From the NCBI RefSeq assembly GCF_030362855.1, contig NZ_JAUCBP010000007.1, positions 372,675-436,674 on the forward strand: a DNA stretch of 64,000 nucleotides. The letters run 5' to 3'. Shown piece after piece: positions 60,593 to 64,000 of this stretch. Each line of letters starts with the position of its first letter. Position 1 is the stretch's first letter. Made by a program: the position numbers and the translations under genes. A model generated the notes under the pieces. The model had not been told where the DNA came from and searched no databases. It saw only the letters and a program-made list of their open reading frames with translations. This DNA comes from Neoalteromonas arenosi. GTDB lineage: Bacteria; Pseudomonadota; Gammaproteobacteria; Enterobacterales; Alteromonadaceae.

Positions 60593-62776
60593 ATGCAGCA
60601 AATACCACTTTTGGCACGCGCCCAATGTGCGACACCTTTTGATTGTCTTGGGCCCCAGGTTGAAGATTCCGCAGTCACTGTTAACGCCTGGTTACCCGGT
60701 GCCAAAAGTGTTGAATTGATTGATTGGACATCTCGTGCACCGATCGAGAAAATGGCTTGCATCGAGGATTCTTCGCTGTATTCAGTAACTATTCCGCAAG
60801 CGGATTTACCGCAGTTGTACGGCTTTGAAATTACGACTGCAGAAACCACCTATCAGTATCTCGACCCCTATCAGTTTCAGGCACAAGCCTATCACGCAGT
60901 ACATTACATCGATCATGCTCCAGAGAACTTGTATCAACAAGCAGGTGCACAGATCCTCACTGTTACTGATGTCTCTGAACACGCGATAGAAGGCGTTCGA
61001 TTTGCCGTATTTGCGCCGAACGCCTCAGCTGTTTCTCTGATAGGAGAGTTTAACTTGTGGAATGGCAGTAGCCATCCAATGCAACGCACAGAACTGGGCT
61101 ATTGGGTACTATTCGTGCCTTATTTGGGCTCTGGTACGCAATACAAGTACCAAGTTAAAGATGCACATGGTAACGAATTACCGCACAAGGCCGACCCTAT
61201 AGGTTTTAGCGCAGAACAGTATCCCTCACATGCATCACGTGTTTATGATCACAGTCAATATGAGTGGCAAGACTCCGCTTGGATGAATCGTGAAACCAGT
61301 GATCCCTACACTCAACCAATGAGCATTTATGAGGTTCAGCTTGGTTCGTGGAAACGTCCCGACCACGACACTGGCGAGCGTTATCTTAGCTATCGAGAAT
61401 TAGCCGCTGAGTTGATACCTTACTTGGTTGAGATGAACTACACGCATATTGAATTACTACCCATTTCAGAATACCCATTTGATGGATCATGGGGCTATCA
61501 GCCAGTCGGTATGTTTGCGCCTACAAGCCGCTTCGGTCACCCTGACGAATTCAAATATTTTGTCGATCAATGCCACCAACACAACATTGGTGTGATCATC
61601 GATTGGGTGCCAGCCCATTTCCCGGAAGACGGTCATGGTTTAGCGCGCTTTGATGGTAGCTGTGTATACGAGTATGAGGATCCACGTAAGGGGTGGCATC
61701 CGGATTGGAACTCCTGTATTTACGATTTTGGCAAAGACACCGTACGTCAATTTTTAGTGGCAAACGCCTTGTATTGGCTAGACAAATTCCACGTTGATGG
61801 GTTGCGTGTAGATGCAGTTGCATCAATGCTTTATCTTGACTATTCGCGCAATGACGGCGAGTGGATCCCCAATGTCGATGGGGGTAACCACAATTACGAA
61901 GCGATTAGTTTGTTGCAGTGGATGAACCAAGAAGTCTATAAAAAATTCCCGCGCGCTATGACAATCGCTGAAGAATCGACGTCGTTCGCGAAAGTATCGC
62001 GTCCGGTATTCGACGGTGGTCTTGGGTTTGGCTTCAAGTGGAACATGGGGTGGATGCACGACTCCTTGCACTATATCGCCAAAGATCCTGCCTACCGCCG
62101 TTATCACCATGGTGAAATCACGTTCTCAATGGTCTATGCATTTAATGAGAACTTTGTTCTGCCTATTTCCCATGACGAGGTGGTGCACGGTAAGGGCTCA
62201 ATGTTACAGAAAATGCCGGGGGACGAGTGGCAACAAGCCGCTAACTTGCGTTGTTATGCGGCATTTATGTTTGGCCACCCCGGTAAGAAGCTCAACTTTA
62301 TGGGAAATGAATGGGGCCAAGCACTGGAATGGAATCACGATGCACAATTACAGTGGGATTTGCTGCAATATGAAAAGCACGCTGGCATTCAGGCGTTGTA
62401 CAAAGACTTGAATCAGCTGTATCGGGATATTCCGGCACTCCATGTGTTTGATTGTGATCCGCAAGGGTTTGAATGGATTGATCATGAAAATGCCGATCAA
62501 TCGATTGTATCTTTTGTGCGCAAAGGGCCGACAAATCAGCCTAAAGTCTATGCAGTGTGTAACTTTACACCGCTGCCGCGGGAAAATTTTCGCTTAGGGG
62601 TTAAAGACGCCGGCAGCTATAAACTATTGCTCAATACCGATGACAAAGCCTACTGGGGCAGCGAGTATCCGGTTCAAACCGCAATGACTGCAGAAAAATT
62701 GGCGTGGAATCATCAAAGTCATTCAATTATTATAAATGTTCCACCTTTGGCTACATTATTTATAATCGCTGATTAA
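60593..62776 (+). CDS. glgB: 1,4-Alpha-glucan branching enzyme
   Basis: A 727-residue GH13 enzyme that adds alpha-1,6 branches to glycogen. It has an N1 and a CBM48 module (FAVFAPNASAVSLIGEFNLWNG), then IELLPISEYPFDGSWGYQPVG, VDGLRVDAVASMLYLDYSR (nucleophile Asp), TIAEESTSF (acid Glu) and LPISHDEVVHGKGSM. The start has AAGGA 7 bp upstream and is 15 bp after malQ. Usual family length. Confidence 0.96.
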   Translation: MQQIPLLARAQCATPFDCLGPQVEDSAVTVNAWLPGAKSVELIDWTSRAPIEKMACIEDSSLYSVTIPQADLPQLYGFEITTAETTYQYLDPYQFQAQAYHAVHYIDHAPENLYQQAGAQILTVTDVSEHAIEGVRFAVFAPNASAVSLIGEFNLWNGSSHPMQRTELGYWVLFVPYLGSGTQYKYQVKDAHGNELPHKADPIGFSAEQYPSHASRVYDHSQYEWQDSAWMNRETSDPYTQPMSIYEVQLGSWKRPDHDTGERYLSYRELAAELIPYLVEMNYTHIELLPISEYPFDGSWGYQPVGMFAPTSRFGHPDEFKYFVDQCHQHNIGVIIDWVPAHFPEDGHGLARFDGSCVYEYEDPRKGWHPDWNSCIYDFGKDTVRQFLVANALYWLDKFHVDGLRVDAVASMLYLDYSRNDGEWIPNVDGGNHNYEAISLLQWMNQEVYKKFPRAMTIAEESTSFAKVSRPVFDGGLGFGFKWNMGWMHDSLHYIAKDPAYRRYHHGEITFSMVYAFNENFVLPISHDEVVHGKGSMLQKMPGDEWQQAANLRCYAAFMFGHPGKKLNFMGNEWGQALEWNHDAQLQWDLLQYEKHAGIQALYKDLNQLYRDIPALHVFDCDPQGFEWIDHENADQSIVSFVRKGPTNQPKVYAVCNFTPLPRENFRLGVKDAGSYKLLLNTDDKAYWGSEYPVQTAMTAEKLAWNHQSHSIIINVPPLATLFIIAD

Positions 62777-62792
62777 TTTTTTGTGAACTCCT

Positions 62793-64000
62793 ATGGCGCC
62801 GCGTAAGTTTCATTTTGGCCGAGCCAAGCCGCTAGGCGCTACCGTCTGCGATTACGGCTGTAACTTTGCCGTTTATTCCCCAAACGCTAAAGCGGTTACG
62901 TTGTGTTTGTTCGATGCCGATGAACAACCCATAGCCGAGTATCCCATGCCCGGGAAAACGGGAGATGTTTGGCATATTGGCGTCGCCGAAATCAAGCCTG
63001 GTCAGTTATATGGCTACCGCGTTGATAAACCACACCGCAACGATGATAGCCACGATAAGTTGCTAATTGATCCTTACGCCAAGGCGCTGAGCCGTCCTTG
63101 TAACTGGATTGCAGAGCGTTATCTAGGTGATAGTGCAGGCATGATGCCTAAATGTGTTGTAGTGCCGGAAGAGCCAAAGCGTGTAAGGCTGCAATTATTC
63201 GATAAAGAAGCCCCTCGCGTAATATATGAAGCACACATCAAAGGGTTGACCCAGTTACATCCCGATATCCCTGAAGATGAACGCGGCACCTATGTTGGTG
63301 CAGCTAATCCGGTCGTTATTCAGCACCTACGTCAGCTGAGTATAACCACGGTGCAATTTTTGCCCTGTGCGAGTTTTATGCCTGAGCCCTACATAACAAA
63401 TTTGGGACTTACCAATTATTGGGGCTATAACCCGGTTAATTTCTTTGCCGTTGAGCCACGCTATGCCAAACAAGATGCTATAGCGGAATTTAAAGCCATG
63501 GTAGACACCTACCACGAAGCCGGAATTGAAGTGATTATGGACGTTGTATTTAATCACACCGCTGAAGGTGGCGAAGGCGGTACTATGCTGAGCTTTAAGG
63601 GGTTGTGCGAAAGCCAAGCGTATTTGTTTGAATACGACAAAAACGGTGAGCGACGCTACAGCAATAACTCGGGGTGTGGGAACAGTTTTAACACTGCACA
63701 TCCGGTGATGTTAACGCTGATAATGGATGCGTTGCGCTATTGGGTTGAAGTACTGGGCGTTGATGGTTTTCGCTTTGATTTAGCCGCGAGCTTGGGACGC
63801 GACCAACACGCCTTTTCGACCGATGCCGCCTTGTTCAGGGCGATTCAGCAAGATCCGGTATTGGCAGACGTGTTGCTGGTGGCTGAGCCATGGGATATTG
63901 GCATGGGGGGGTATCAAGTTGGTAGCTTCCCACACGGTTGGCGCGAGTGTAATGATAAGTTCCGCGATACAGTGCGCGCGTTTTGGCGCGGAGACAAAGG
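62793..64000 (+). CDS. glgX: Glycogen debranching enzyme (GlgX type), 3' end outside window
   Basis: The first 402 codons are visible from ATG 62793, 16 bp after glgB; no stop appears before the edge. The CBM48 start (FHFGRAKPLGATVCDYGCNFAVYSPNA-like), IYEAHIKGLTQLHPDIP, NYWGYNPVNFFAVEPRYA, VIMDVVFNHTAEGG and LGVDGFRFDLAASLGRD (nucleophile Asp) mark a GH13_11 isoamylase-type enzyme, which removes short branches left by phosphorylase. The proton-donor region (VAEPWDIG) is present. Confidence 0.93.
   Translation, partial: MAPRKFHFGRAKPLGATVCDYGCNFAVYSPNAKAVTLCLFDADEQPIAEYPMPGKTGDVWHIGVAEIKPGQLYGYRVDKPHRNDDSHDKLLIDPYAKALSRPCNWIAERYLGDSAGMMPKCVVVPEEPKRVRLQLFDKEAPRVIYEAHIKGLTQLHPDIPEDERGTYVGAANPVVIQHLRQLSITTVQFLPCASFMPEPYITNLGLTNYWGYNPVNFFAVEPRYAKQDAIAEFKAMVDTYHEAGIEVIMDVVFNHTAEGGEGGTMLSFKGLCESQAYLFEYDKNGERRYSNNSGCGNSFNTAHPVMLTLIMDALRYWVEVLGVDGFRFDLAASLGRDQHAFSTDAALFRAIQQDPVLADVLLVAEPWDIGMGGYQVGSFPHGWRECNDKFRDTVRAFWRGDK

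Overview
This window looks like a chromosome segment of a marine-type gammaproteobacterium, most like the Alteromonadales or a relative. That is an inference from gene content and order: smpB-ratA-ratB beside ssrA; ppsR/ppsA; a purB-hflD-mnmA-rluE-icd-cspD-clpS-clpA-infA-bpt-aat-trxB block; a HexR-controlled Entner-Doudoroff operon; a monomeric isocitrate dehydrogenase. No rRNA or tRNA gene was seen. The one RNA gene identified is the tmRNA.

Region by region. 1-4.9 kb: the end of an unidentified gene, a minus-strand sensor/anti-sigma/ECF-sigma operon (CnrX/CnrY/CnrH-like), and a lipoprotein fusing a carbohydrate-esterase-like domain to a DUF5060/DUF4038 glycosidase-like domain. 5.06-15.1 kb: a 10-kb integrative element inserted at the 3' end of ssrA. 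It is bounded by 27-bp direct repeats (5063-5089 and 15081-15107), and its tyrosine integrase lies at the ssrA end. The insertion moved the ssrA terminator to the far side of the element. The left part has eight 12-bp iteron-like repeats around a hairpin, an AlpA-type regulator, two small winged-helix/HTH proteins and a terminase-small-subunit-like protein, which together resemble a phage satellite. The cargo reads as phage defence: an OLD-type ATPase-TOPRIM nuclease, a GIY-YIG nuclease, an Mrr-like nuclease, a possible Abi/HEPN protein, a small two-helix membrane protein and a HEPN protein.

15.1-34.7 kb: tmRNA, a PEP-CTERM-like protein, an old-yellow-enzyme homologue, SmpB, RatA/RatB, PpsR/PpsA, a GGDEF-EAL protein, YdiJ, the RoxA oxygenase, a class III cyclase, PurB, HflD, MnmA and RluE. 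34.9-43.0 kb: Icd, CspD and a compact N-degron block (ClpS, ClpA, IF-1, Bpt, Aat), then TrxB. 43.3-49.2 kb: YfbV, SprT, SppA, DoxX, a YdjA-like nitroreductase and PykA.

49.4-64 kb is central carbon metabolism: HexR facing zwf-pgl-edd-glk-eda, then a hexose-6-phosphate mutarotase, GapA and malQ-glgB-glgX (glgX runs off the window). HexR-type palindromes (TGTAA-N5-TTACA) lie upstream of ppsR/ppsA, pykA and gapA, and related shorter ones lie upstream of zwf and malQ/gapA. The layout suggests that one regulator balances Entner-Doudoroff glycolysis, gluconeogenesis and possibly glucan turnover.
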